The notes below the pieces were generated by a model, which searched no databases, was not told the DNA's origin, and saw nothing but the letters and a program-made list of their open reading frames with translations. Source: Panagrolaimus kolymaensis (lineage: Eukaryota; Nematoda; Chromadorea; Rhabditida; Panagrolaimidae). Taken from it: DNA of 64,000 nucleotides. Of the stretch, positions 13,959 through 24,450 are shown piece by piece. Each line of letters opens with the position of its first letter. Position 1 is the first letter of the stretch. Both the position numbers and the translations under genes were made by a program. Where the stretch lies: assembly GCA_028622995.1 (NCBI GenBank), contig JAJQJQ010000010.1:1302001-1366000 (forward strand), given 5' to 3'.

Positions 13959-14554
13959 TTCTTTCAAAAAAGAAAAATGTTTCATAGACACAATAAATTT
14001 TAATTAAATTTTATTGGCGTCTATTTAATCTTATTACATACATATCAAACTAATTGGAATTTAATGTAATTAAATGCCTTATGATTTCCATACATATTTT
14101 TTCCATTGATACAAAAAACAAAATTGAGTAATTTTTTTCTTTCTTGGTTTTTTTTTGTTGACAATAAATACGTACTATGGTTTATATTATTTATGACTCA
14201 ACTGGCTTGCAATGAAAATAATTAATGAATGTTGAATTAATGATGCAATTTAGATATGCAAAAAAACCATGCATTTTTGCTATCCTGCTTTTAATAAGTT
14301 TACATAAATTTAAAAGTTTCTTGGAATTTCTTAAAAATTACTATTAAAATGTCGTTTTGTAAGTATGTTCAAATTTAATAAGCATGCCTGTTTATTCAAA
14401 ATTTAAGGTTATTATTTATTTAAAATTCATAAAAAATTAGCTACACGCTGTTTTATTAAAGTATAATAATAAATAATACCCGTATATTGATTAAAAAGAT
14501 AGCCACCGTAAATGTTAAGAAAAACTTAGGTTAAAATACAAATTAGAAAAATAA
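13959..14554. other. Convergent 3' intergenic region
   Basis: Some 600 bp between the stop codons of two convergent receptor genes. An AATAAA just downstream of the amine receptor stop (near 13991) is a likely polyadenylation signal. No further feature is seen. Confidence 0.5.
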
Positions 14555-16483
14555 CTATAAAACACTAAAACCATTTGAATCTGAACTGTGTAGAGTGGCG
14601 AGAGTTTCATGTTGCAAAGTCACAACAACATTTTCACAAGTATTCGAACTATTTGAAGATACCTTCGTTTTTAATTTCTTCTTTTTACACGAAGTTATAA
14701 CTCCACCATTATGAATTAAAAATTTTCTTGGATCTTTAAGAAATGTATATTCTGTTGAACTTGAATTAGAACTATGTGATTCCTCATTCACGTTGCTCAC
14801 GGTGGAACTGGGAATAGCGCCATTATGAAATTCTGTTACTTCCTGATTATGGTGGTGAGTTGCATTTAAATGTCGATTTAGAAGGGTTCGTTTACGGCGA
14901 TGTTGGGCTGCAGCAATTGCATGTCTTCGACAAAACAAATAATGCAATTCTCGACGAAGTTGCGTGTTAAAAAGTAAATAAACGGTTGGATTCACTGAAT
15001 TATTAATAAAAAATAAGGAAGTCATAACAAAATATGCCCATTTTGAATGATAAATATAAGGTAACCATTGCCACGTCGTCCATGTTAATAAAAATACAAC
15101 AGAAACAACAAAAAACTATAAAAAAAGGATCCCTTTTTAACAAATGATTATAAATAATAAATAAGAAAATTTGTTACCTGAATAAACAATCGCATTTCTT
15201 TTTTTGAAACTTGTGACCGTGGTGGCCGTAGAGAGGAAGCTCTACTACATCCTTCAACGGATCCATTCATTTGTTGAGCTTGTTGTTGGAAAAGAAGCTA
15301 AAATTTATGAATTTTTAATTATGATGTCAACACAAAAGTTTTAAGGCTTCCACTCAACATAAAAAAATATAAATAAAAAGAAACTTTTATTTAAACAAAA
15401 AGAAATTGTTGGAAGCTTCATAATCGAAAATAGCAAATTAAATAAATAAAGAAAAAAATTTTTAATTCAAGTGATGTCGTTTAAAAGGTTTCAAGCTTCC
15501 AATTCCATTTTGTTAAAATATTTAAAAAATAAAAACAAAAAACTACAAATCAAACTCAAGCATCTTATTTTGAAAACTATACATGTATGCGAACTAAAGG
15601 AAAGAAAAAAGATAAAGCAACATACTTTTTGGGAACCTACCCGAGTTCGGATGGTTAATTGATATTTAGCCATCGCTTTACCACTTTTTCGAACTTTATA
15701 TATAATAACTGCATATGAAAATACCATTGCAACTAGGGATAATGAGTTCACTGCCATATCCACATATTTATACCTAAATAATGGAAATTATTGTAAGCAT
15801 TTTAAAGTAAAGAATAAAGGTACCAAGTATCCATAGGATCATATACAGTAATATAATAATCTGAATTCCATAATGTGTAGCAACAAGGAAATAATGTTGG
15901 CAGTGAAGAAAGGAACCCAAGCAAATACATAACAATAAGAATGATTACTGATCTCTTAGGTGAAAACATCCATTTGTATTCCATGGGATACACAATACTA
16001 ACAAATCTTCAAAAAAAAAAAAGAAGGATGGATTTGCATAAGTAACGATGAGAATGAGAAAAATATGCACCACTTACCGATTGCCAGCCATGAGACCTAG
16101 TTGCAGTACAGCGGAATACCAAAATAAATCATAAAAAAATATCATAACAATATTTCTTATTGACATATATTGAACAAAATCGCTATGAAATGCGGTGGCA
16201 GGTACTAGATGAACTAAAGATATAATACACATAATAATATCACATACAGCTAACGATATGATAAACCAATAACTGAAACAAAAATATTTTTGTGATTCCT
16301 AAATATACCATAACAAAATAACCTGGTTGCTGATCTCATCGTGTTACTTTTCATAATTCCATATACTATTAAAATATTTGAAACTAAAGCATATGTTAAC
16401 ATTACAAGCCATATGGATACAACTATTAGATCATCTCTTGCTTGATCTGCCGTCCTAAAAAATATTGAAGTTTGACTTTTCAT
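14555..16483 (-). CDS. Orphan rhodopsin-like GPCR, nematode Srx-like
   Basis: Seven-helix receptor, 450 residues. Exons in transcript order: 16483-16323, 16272-16078, 16006-15824, 15773-15641, 15297-15178, 15115-14555; phases all match. TM1 starts near residue 19 (LIVVSIWLVMLTYALVSNIL) and TM2 near 55. TM3 ends in GNRF followed by VSIVYP, replacing the DRY motif of amine receptors, as in nematode Srx-type receptors (NRF/GNR plus a proline a few residues on). TM7 has NPTVYL, equivalent to NPxxY. The cytoplasmic tail is long, about 140 residues, His/Asn/Ser-rich with a Lys cluster, which suggests regulated signalling or anchoring rather than a minimal chemoreceptor. The ligand is unknown. The 343-nt intron at 15298-15640 is much longer than its neighbours. 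It is convergent with the octopamine-type receptor, and its 5' end faces the large gap upstream of dop-1. Confidence 0.78.
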
Positions 16484-16693
16484 ATCTTATTTGAATGAAT
16501 TACTGAATGACTTAACAATATGTTTTGCTTTTTGCTTTTTATTTTTCACTTTTTGGCCATTTTTCTTTTGGCATATGCCTCTCACAAACTTCAGACGACG
16601 ACAAGCTCTTAAAATGCAAGCAAAAGAAAAAGAGTGCAGAAAACTTCCGCTTAAAAAAGTAAATTAAACGTGATTTTTCTTGCAAAATTCTAT

Positions 16694-16777
16694 ATGGATT
16701 CAATATACGAAGATTGCATGAATATTGGTTTTATGTACGATGATGTCGGTTACAGCAGTAATAATAAATTAATAAAT
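16694..16777 (+). other. Candidate first coding exon (28 codons)
   Basis: ATG at 16694 opens 28 codons (peptide begins MDSIYEDCMNIGFMYDD) and runs into a good donor, AAT then GTAAGA, at 16778. The opposite strand is closed in all frames across the same bases. Peptide composition is balanced and acidic, unlike the Phe/Lys-rich noise ORFs around it. The phase at the donor is 0. An acceptor-bordered stretch at 19250 on the same strand is open in phase 0 and could be the next exon, but the gene is not recognised and no conserved domain is seen. It could equally be a spurious ORF in receptor upstream DNA. Confidence 0.3.
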
Positions 16778-17144
16778 GTAAGACCTCTTCCACCTTCTTT
16801 CTTTTTTTCTTTGGCTGCACAGTTAACGAATGAAAGTGCAAAACTCTTAAATTTCATATACTATTTTTTCCTTTTATTTTTTTTGCTTCCGAGTGTCTAC
16901 TTCCATCTCCAAAAAAAGGATTGTTTTCACAGAAAAAAAGATGCATAAGTAAATCTTATGATTTAAACATGCCTTTTTTCTTTCTTCTGTGCGTTTTTTG
17001 ACAATAAAAATATAAAATATATAAATTTAAAACTTTTTAAAAGTAATCTTCTATCTATTTTGGGAAAAAAAAAGAAACTAAAAGCAATATTATTTTTTTT
17101 AGAAAATTGCATAGCTTTGATTGTCGTTTTAAAAAATTCCCTAC

Positions 17145-17226
17145 GCCGGCGAATGAGTTCAATAGAGTGTCATCATTCATCATGGACAATTGCTTCTGCG
17201 ATATGGGTATGCCCCACAAATTTTGC
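17145..17226 (-). other. Candidate internal exon
   Basis: On the minus strand a TTTAG acceptor ends at 17227 and a GT donor follows position 17145. One frame is open and begins QNLWGIPISQKQLSMMNDD. Its phase (one base completing a codon at the 5' end) fits the donor phase of the candidate exon at 18647-18707, giving an uninterrupted peptide across the join. The plus strand of the same bases is also partly open, so the strand is not certain. Product not recognised. Confidence 0.25.
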
Positions 17227-18646
17227 CTAAAGCAATATAGAAGTTAAAAAAGAAGCAAGCTGAAAAAAAAAATGGTTGCAATTTTTTCGGTTGCTTTTGG
17301 TTTTAAAAAAAAGTATATACATAAAGCAATAAACATAAGCCAAGCTGAGTTATTATCGTCATTTCATGGTTTGTGTTTGTGATTATCGATTATATTTTTT
17401 TGAGCTGTAGGATAGTTTTACAAACTGCGGCCAAGTGGTTGACGTAAATATTTTGCATTTCTTTTTATTCTTTAAGCATTTGACGCTTATCTTAGAAAAT
17501 TGTTTCATCGAAGAAGACGCAATTCCACTTTAAAAATCTGTTGAATGCTTCTTCCCTCTATTTTTAATCGAGAATTAGCGTCAAGCAAAAAACCGAAAAA
17601 GAAGAAGCTTTACCCGTCATTCAATTTTTTACCCCTACTTTTTTTCTATTTCTCGTGGGAGTACGCAGAATCTGCATATAAATGAACTAACTCAAGCATA
17701 ATTGTTTTTTGTTATATTTTTTTTATTCAACACCCATTCAACTGTAAGAAGAAGAAAAAGTTAGTTAATAAATTCTTATATTGAATGAATGTTTAAATTT
17801 CTTAGAAGAAAATAAAATATAAACAACAGAAGAAAGTATGGCGGCGCCATCTCAATGGCAAACAAAAAAATAAAATTATTCAGTGATAGAATTTAAAAAG
17901 CAAAAAACTTTGCATTTTTTTCAAAGTAATTTACATGACTAAAATCATTTTTTGATAGAACAGCAGAGGCAGCAGCCACGCTTTGATCTTTACTCAGTGA
18001 GTAGGCACACAATGTGAAAAGCTTGCACCTGCTTTTATATATATTAATATTTTTTAGTTTTGTTTTAGATTTTTTTTTATTACATAGACTTAATACTTTT
18101 TTTACTGCCCGCAATGTCGATTAGATTTTTAAGAAGATGAGTTAAAATCATTCCTTTTATTTTTGTTTTTTGACTCTCTTAAAGCAACAACAAGTGGAGA
18201 AGCAAAAAACACGGAAGCATTCGAACAACTTTCCTTTTTCAGAATACTTCATTTGAAGAGTAAAAAGTAGAACGAAAAAAAACCATCGAAATAATAAAAA
18301 AGTTTGGTACTAATGCAATTGCAAAAAAATGAAGTAATACTAGGATTTTGATAGAATAAAACGAGAAAGAAATGATAGGCATTTAGAAGTAGTTCCAAAA
18401 CGATCTAATTACATGGATTGTTTTTTTATTTTCGTGCTTTTTTGGATCTATTTGAAATTTCGAGAAAAAGATGTTACTTTAGTTTTGAAGATAAAACATT
18501 TTTTTCCAAAAGATTTTTTACATTAAATAAACAAAAAAGAAAGAATGAAAAAGCAAAGTACTTGAAATTTTTTGTTTACAAAAAAATTAAAATCATTTTT
18601 TAATCATAGACTAGAAAAGATTTAAAAAATTTAAAAAATATAATAC

Positions 18647-18707
18647 CTGATTGAGCTGGTAATATTATCTGGCACTGTATGGCCCTTCATTGCCGCAGCA
18701 GGCAAGA
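18647..18707 (-). other. Candidate internal exon
   Basis: Minus-strand 61-nt block with a TTAAG acceptor and an AG|GTATT donor. In the frame LPAAAMKGHTVPDNITSSI it ends with two spare bases that join in phase with the block at 17145-17226. In another frame it ends at an early stop and could be a terminal exon following the block at 19997-20096. It is an isolated island of higher GC. Product not recognised. Confidence 0.25.
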
Positions 18708-19996
18708 CTTAAGTTAAATAACAAATATTATAAAATTCATAAAAATAATTTATAAAAAAGGTTTAAAATTCACGAATAAAAAAATAAATAAATGGTAAAT
18801 GCTTTGAGACTATTAAAGAAATTTTGCGTGGTATTTTTTAAAGTCAATGGTATCGTATGTTTTTTAATAAACAAAACGAACAACAGAAGTTTCGTTTAAA
18901 CTCTAACTTTAAAAAAACACAAGAAAAAAGACACCCATCGAAAAGCCATTGAAAAGAAGCGCATTAAAGGCGGAGTCTTTTTCACGTCTTTAAGAAACTT
19001 AAAAGAAGTAAGAATCTTTGCCAGAAAAAAAAAATAACGTCGACGACGAAATATGCCTGTGTATGAGACTCAATTTTAGTAATTCTACAATGTTTATAAA
19101 AATGTAAGCGGTCAGGTCAGACAAAATAAAAATGATTGATTAAAAATGCTTTTTGAAAATAAAAAAGAAAAATGGTCAAAGACGTGGGAAATAATAAATA
19201 ACGTGCCATTTGAAGAGTTATTTATGGCTTATTTTTTTACAAAGTTCAGGTAGAAGCAGCAAAGTCTAGGCTCGGTCACCTAGCAAAACCTATCTCCCCA
19301 AGGACCAAGACTTCAATTGTTTTTATTTCACACGCACCTTGTGCTTTTTGGCTCTAGAATATTTTTTGTTTGTTAAAAAAAGTAATATAAATAAATTTCT
19401 CACAAGTATATTTTAGAAAAAATAAATGTAAAATTTATTCTAAAAAATATATAATAGACACGTTTTCCAGTTTTTTAAAAACAAAACAATGAAAAAGTTG
19501 TTTTTATCTTAAAAAGTTAAAAACTCGACGAAGACGACACTCTTTTCGCTCTATTTTGCAATAGATTTTTTCTTTTGCTTGGCTTGACTTCAGAATAATT
19601 ACGCATTGCTTAAATGTTGCTACTTTTTCCATTTTATTTCGATTTTAAGCCTTCTAAATGAAAAGTAGCAAAAAGTATCAAAAAAAGAGGAAGTGTTGTA
19701 AATAATAAATGTGACACACATAAATTATTTTTGATCGACCAACGCTTTTTTAAAAGTTTTTGCATGTTCTAACGATTCAAAGTTAATGGAGGGATTTTAA
19801 CAAAGCGGAAGCTATATTACTATGCACTTTTGAATTTATTATCAAATGAAGCGAGAAATTTATTCTAGCTTACACTGTTTTAAAAATACGTAATAAAAAG
19901 TTAAGAAAATTAGCTCTAATTTACTCTCTTTTTTTTTTGCAATAAAAGCAAGCTACAATTTTTTTAAATTTATTATTTTTCATTTTCAAAATGTAC

Positions 19997-20096
19997 CTTT
20001 TATGATTGAAGAAACCCGGTGTTTCAGTAGTCTCTTCGGATGCAAACCAACCGGTATCTTCATCCTCTTCGTAAGTCGGCATGCCTTTAACATACG
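19997..20096 (-). other. Candidate internal exon (acidic peptide)
   Basis: Minus-strand 100-nt block with acceptor TTTTCAAG and donor AAAAG|GTACAT. The open frame reads YVKGMPTYEEDEDTGWFAS and continues ETTETPGFF, a natural-looking acidic segment. Phase is 2 at both ends. The plus strand of the same bases also offers a 23-codon ATG-initiated ORF running into GTAAGT, so strand assignment is open. No domain recognised. Confidence 0.28.
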
Positions 20097-23000
20097 CTTG
20101 AAAAGAATATCAAAAATTCAGGTGCTGAGCATTGTTAAACCTTGCTTTAATAAACTATCGAAACATTATAAATATTAAACTAATCATTAATAAATAATCA
20201 AAATTTCTGTAAAGTTAATATTTAGTGTAACAAAATGAAACAAAACAAAATAATTTCCAAAAACAACACGACTTCGTTGCTAACATTAGTCAACGGAAAA
20301 AAAAATAAAATATAAACAAATGATGCTAAGAAGCAAAAATGTCTAACATATGTTTTTGGTTAACTTTTAAAAAACAATTCACTTGTGTAAATTTTATTGA
20401 ATGAAACTATTGCGCCGTAAAACAAAATTTGGATGTAAGAACTCACGAAATTTGTTTAATTAAAAAATTTACTGTAAATACCACAATGCTTAATTTTTAG
20501 ACGGTTGGATTAAAAATTATTTGCAAAAAGTTTTTTCATTTATTTAAAAAATATCTCAAAAAGCGAACTTTGTTTTTATGAATTGAAATAAACGTTTCCA
20601 ATTATTACTCTCAAAATGGTTCAAAAATCTTTATTGCTTTTGCCTAAGGCAATTAAAATAAAAGCTCATCATATTCAAACAAAATTAGATAAATGAGCAG
20701 CAAAAAGATTTATTTATTGTTTGCTACGTCGTTGTTGTCTTTTTAAAAGCTGGATTAAGGCATTTAATTGCATTCAAATATTTAATATTTTAAAATATTC
20801 AAAAAAATGTGTGTTTTAAGATATTATCGCAAAAATGGAATTTGGACTATCTAAAATAAGATATTTAGGTACCAGAATTCTAAAAATTTCTACTTAAAAT
20901 GCAATCAAAGAAAACAAGGGCTAGAAAATGCAAGTCGATAAAAATTAATGGAGTAGAAAATTTAATACGGTTAAAAAAATGTCTGTATCGAACGAATACT
21001 GCAAACAAACAAAAAACAAAGGAGCTTCAAAAAACCATAAAAAATGCGTTGGCTAAAAAAACTTTAAACTTTCAAAGCTTTTGTTATTTAATCCTTTGGT
21101 AGGAGGTATCGACTGGCATCATATGAATTTATAAAATCTAATATTCTAACGTTTAAAAAAAGCTATAATTAAACAGATTTCTAAGAAAAATTCGTAGAAT
21201 GTCAAAAACGTGTGTAAAACAAAAAAAAAGTAACTCAACACGACTTTTTTTTTACATTCGGAAACGGGTCAAAATTCCATTTTTTGTGTATAATAAAATC
21301 ATCAATTTTGACATGATGTTTTAAAGCAAGAAGAAGAAAAAAAGATTCAACTAAAGAGTAGCAAGAAAAAAAAGCCAAAGATGTCATAGGCCTCCTCTAA
21401 TTTATACAAAATACATTTTATCGCAAAATTAACATTTTTTAAATATCAACTAACTTTGCTCCTTTCAAAGTTCGACAAATTAATATCACTAAAAGGAAAA
21501 AACTTAGTATCTCTTAAAAATAAAAAGCAAAATGACAATGTTTCTGAAAGCAAGAAATCGTTTCCAATATTTTGTGGGAGGGCATTTTTTATATATAAAA
21601 ATATGACACTATGAAACGCCAAACTTTAAAATCAAATTATGCATTAGTTTGCTATTTTGCTGTCGCCTTCTTCCTTTGTGGCGGCAGCATTGAGAGGATA
21701 CAAAACTGTTATAAAAAAATAAGGAGAAAAGCAAAAAGGCTAAAACTTTTTCTATTTTATTTTTGGACGATTGAAAAAAGGAAGCAACTTTTTCATTTGT
21801 AGTAGCCTTTTTTAAGAATAAAAAAAACATCTTTTTTCTTTTTTTATGAATACTAGGAAGTCTACGTCTATTTGAATAACAATCATTGATTTGGCTTCTA
21901 TGATCTGGAAGCAAACAAATTTAAAATTTGAAAAACCAATTCAAAAACTTAACAAAAAACAAAACGAAAAAATGCCAAAATTTAAAGGAAAAATTATGGT
22001 TTTGAGAGAAGGTTATTTATCTTTCACCACCGCCAACCGTTTTTTGCGTTTTGCCGAAAATGCTAAGGTTTTTTTAAGATGCACATGCAAACGTTTATAT
22101 TTCTTTCTTTCTTTGTTTTTAAAACACATAAAAAATAAAATAAAAATTGGAGGGCAAAAAAAGGGATTTTTTAACCGCTAATTGATCTGTCGAAATTCTG
22201 CACAAAAATCCTTAAAATAAATGCTTCCAGGCTACTAAGTGCAAAAACGAAGTTTTTTAAATCAAACCTTTTTGGTTGCTATCCTTCTCAAAAAATTCAC
22301 TATTTTTAAGATGAGAAATTAAGAAAAACAAAAAAGAAGAGCTCAAGTTATTTACAAAAAAGGGAAGACGGAAACGACTTCCGTTTTTATTGTTGAGCAG
22401 TAAATCTTCTGCCCTTCGGCGTGGAAATTGGGTCGAAGGTTAACGTAGAATACATAAAACGTAGGAGCTTAAATAAAAGAAAAAGTATAAAAAACAAAAG
22501 TAAAGTATGAGTAATTAGACGAAATAAAAACTAAGATTAGACGTCGAAAAAAAAGAGCGAAGCTAAGTTTAGAAACAATTTAAAAAATAAAACTAAAGCT
22601 TTAAAATACGAAAAATTATCGGGAAGAAAAGTTAAGAAGCAATTACTCAATGAACTCCTTTTTTTTGATATCGCTTAAGTTCTCTCTTCTTTTGCGAATA
22701 TTTTTATCGAAGCAACTTTTTTTCCTTGAAAAATTCTACGAACTCTAAAACTAAAAAAAACTTTTTTTTTTCAACAGGTACCATTCTCCAAAAAAATCTA
22801 GGAAAGCAGCCACTGTCTTCAAAACCAAAAAAGGAAAAAAATAATAAAACACACCTTTTGTTTTTCCGCTTCAAACAAAAAAAACAGATTGGATGAAACA
22901 ATGTACCAATGGCTGCGTTAAAAAAATGCCATCAAAATTAATAATATATGATTTTGCAGCATTGTTGAAAAATTCCAAATATTTCCTTTTTACTCCGAAA

Positions 23001-24376
23001 AAGTTTCTTGTTTAAAAAAAGTAAACCTAAAGAAAGCCAAATAAAGAATAAATAAAAAAATATTTAGGGTGTGAGAAAATAATTTGAAGAGAAATATTTA
23101 CCCTGCAGGCTTAATAAAAATTGTATCATTCATAAACTGATACCATTCATTCATCGAAACTTATATATTTAGATAAGTTTAAAAATTCTGAGAAGAAAAA
23201 TAAAAATAAAAGAGCAAATATTTGGGGGTTAAAAGGTTATGAATATATTGGAAGAGATTTCATTAATGAGAAAAAAAGAATGATGACATTGCAAAGACCA
23301 AAAACTTGTGTGAGTGGGTTGATGACAAAAAAAAGTGGATCGGTTTATTAAAGGTCTCTCAGATTTGGTAGAGAGAAAAAATTAGAAAATTGGTAAAAAA
23401 TTATACTTTTTAACGAATAAAATGCCGAAGTAAGTAGGATGACAAGAGAAGCGACAATTTCCAGGAAGTAGGATGGATAAAGTAAATATTTACCTTTATA
23501 AACAAGGAGGGCATAAAAAAAGTAAATTTAAGTTGCTTTTTATATAATTTTAAAAAACATGTAAGCCTAACTATATGTGTATCCGAAGGATACTATTTGA
23601 GACTCACCCTTTTTTCCCTCGTTTTAATTTTGTTGAAAAACACATCCAAGCTCTTCGAATTTCTTAGAGCTTTTTTTCGTTTGAAAGTTATGTTAATTCA
23701 TGATGACACAGCCAAGAATGTACAGCCATTTTTCTGTTCGTTGCATAATTTGATGTTTTTTTATTGTTTATGTTAATTGTCTATGTTAAAACAAAAATGG
23801 AAAAGCGATAATTAAAGAATTTCATGACTCTTGCCCTTTTCTTCAGCGGTTTTTTAAGGAACCAGGTTTCGCCGTGTTAGTCTGGTTTTCTGAGATATTC
23901 GTTGATCGAAAAAATGATCATTGTTCTTTGTATCTCTTTCTTGGATATACTCATTTTTTTAAGGAAAAAACTTTTTTGCTAAAAAAAATTATTTAATAAT
24001 TTTGCAAGTTCTCTTCTCTTTTTTTTGTATGCTTTCTCTTTTTATTTCTCTCAAAAAGATGAAAAGCAGTTATTCAATTTTTTTTCTTGTCAAACTTGTT
24101 AAATTTTTAGAAGAAAAAAAACTGACTGCCTTTTTTCTATTTTTTACTTGCTTTTTTTCGCTATTTCTTTTGTCCAATTTTAGATGCTTCTAAGAAAAAA
24201 ACGTAAACTTTTTGAGTAATAGTTTCGGGCTTTTTACAAAAAAATAAAATATTTAGTTAGTTAAACTATTTGGAAAAAAGAAAAACGAAGCTTTTTTATA
24301 AAAAAATTTCTTTTTTTTTCTTCTCATTTTAGAAACTCAACGCAATTTGCAAAAAGAAAATAAGGGTGGTTCTTAG

Positions 24377-24450
24377 ATGGATGAGATGAGGGAGGTGAAA
24401 TTGGATCACCATCAGCAGCCCAGCCTAGCCCCACTCTCGGCATTTACAAA
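24377..24450 (+). other. Candidate first coding exon
   Basis: ATG at 24377, preceded directly by an in-frame TAG, opens a 24-codon run (MDEMREVKLDHHQQPSLAPL and on) ending at a GTTAGC donor with two spare bases. About 50 nt upstream a long pyrimidine tract ends in ATTTTAG, the form of a trans- or cis-splice acceptor, which would give a short 5' UTR. The block is clearly richer in G and C than its surroundings. No downstream exon can be assigned, because it does not splice in frame into dop-1. Confidence 0.25.

Noticed and set aside
22390..22480. GC-richer patch open in two minus-strand frames
   Set aside because: Several frames are open at once, there is no donor, and no join to other islands could be chosen.
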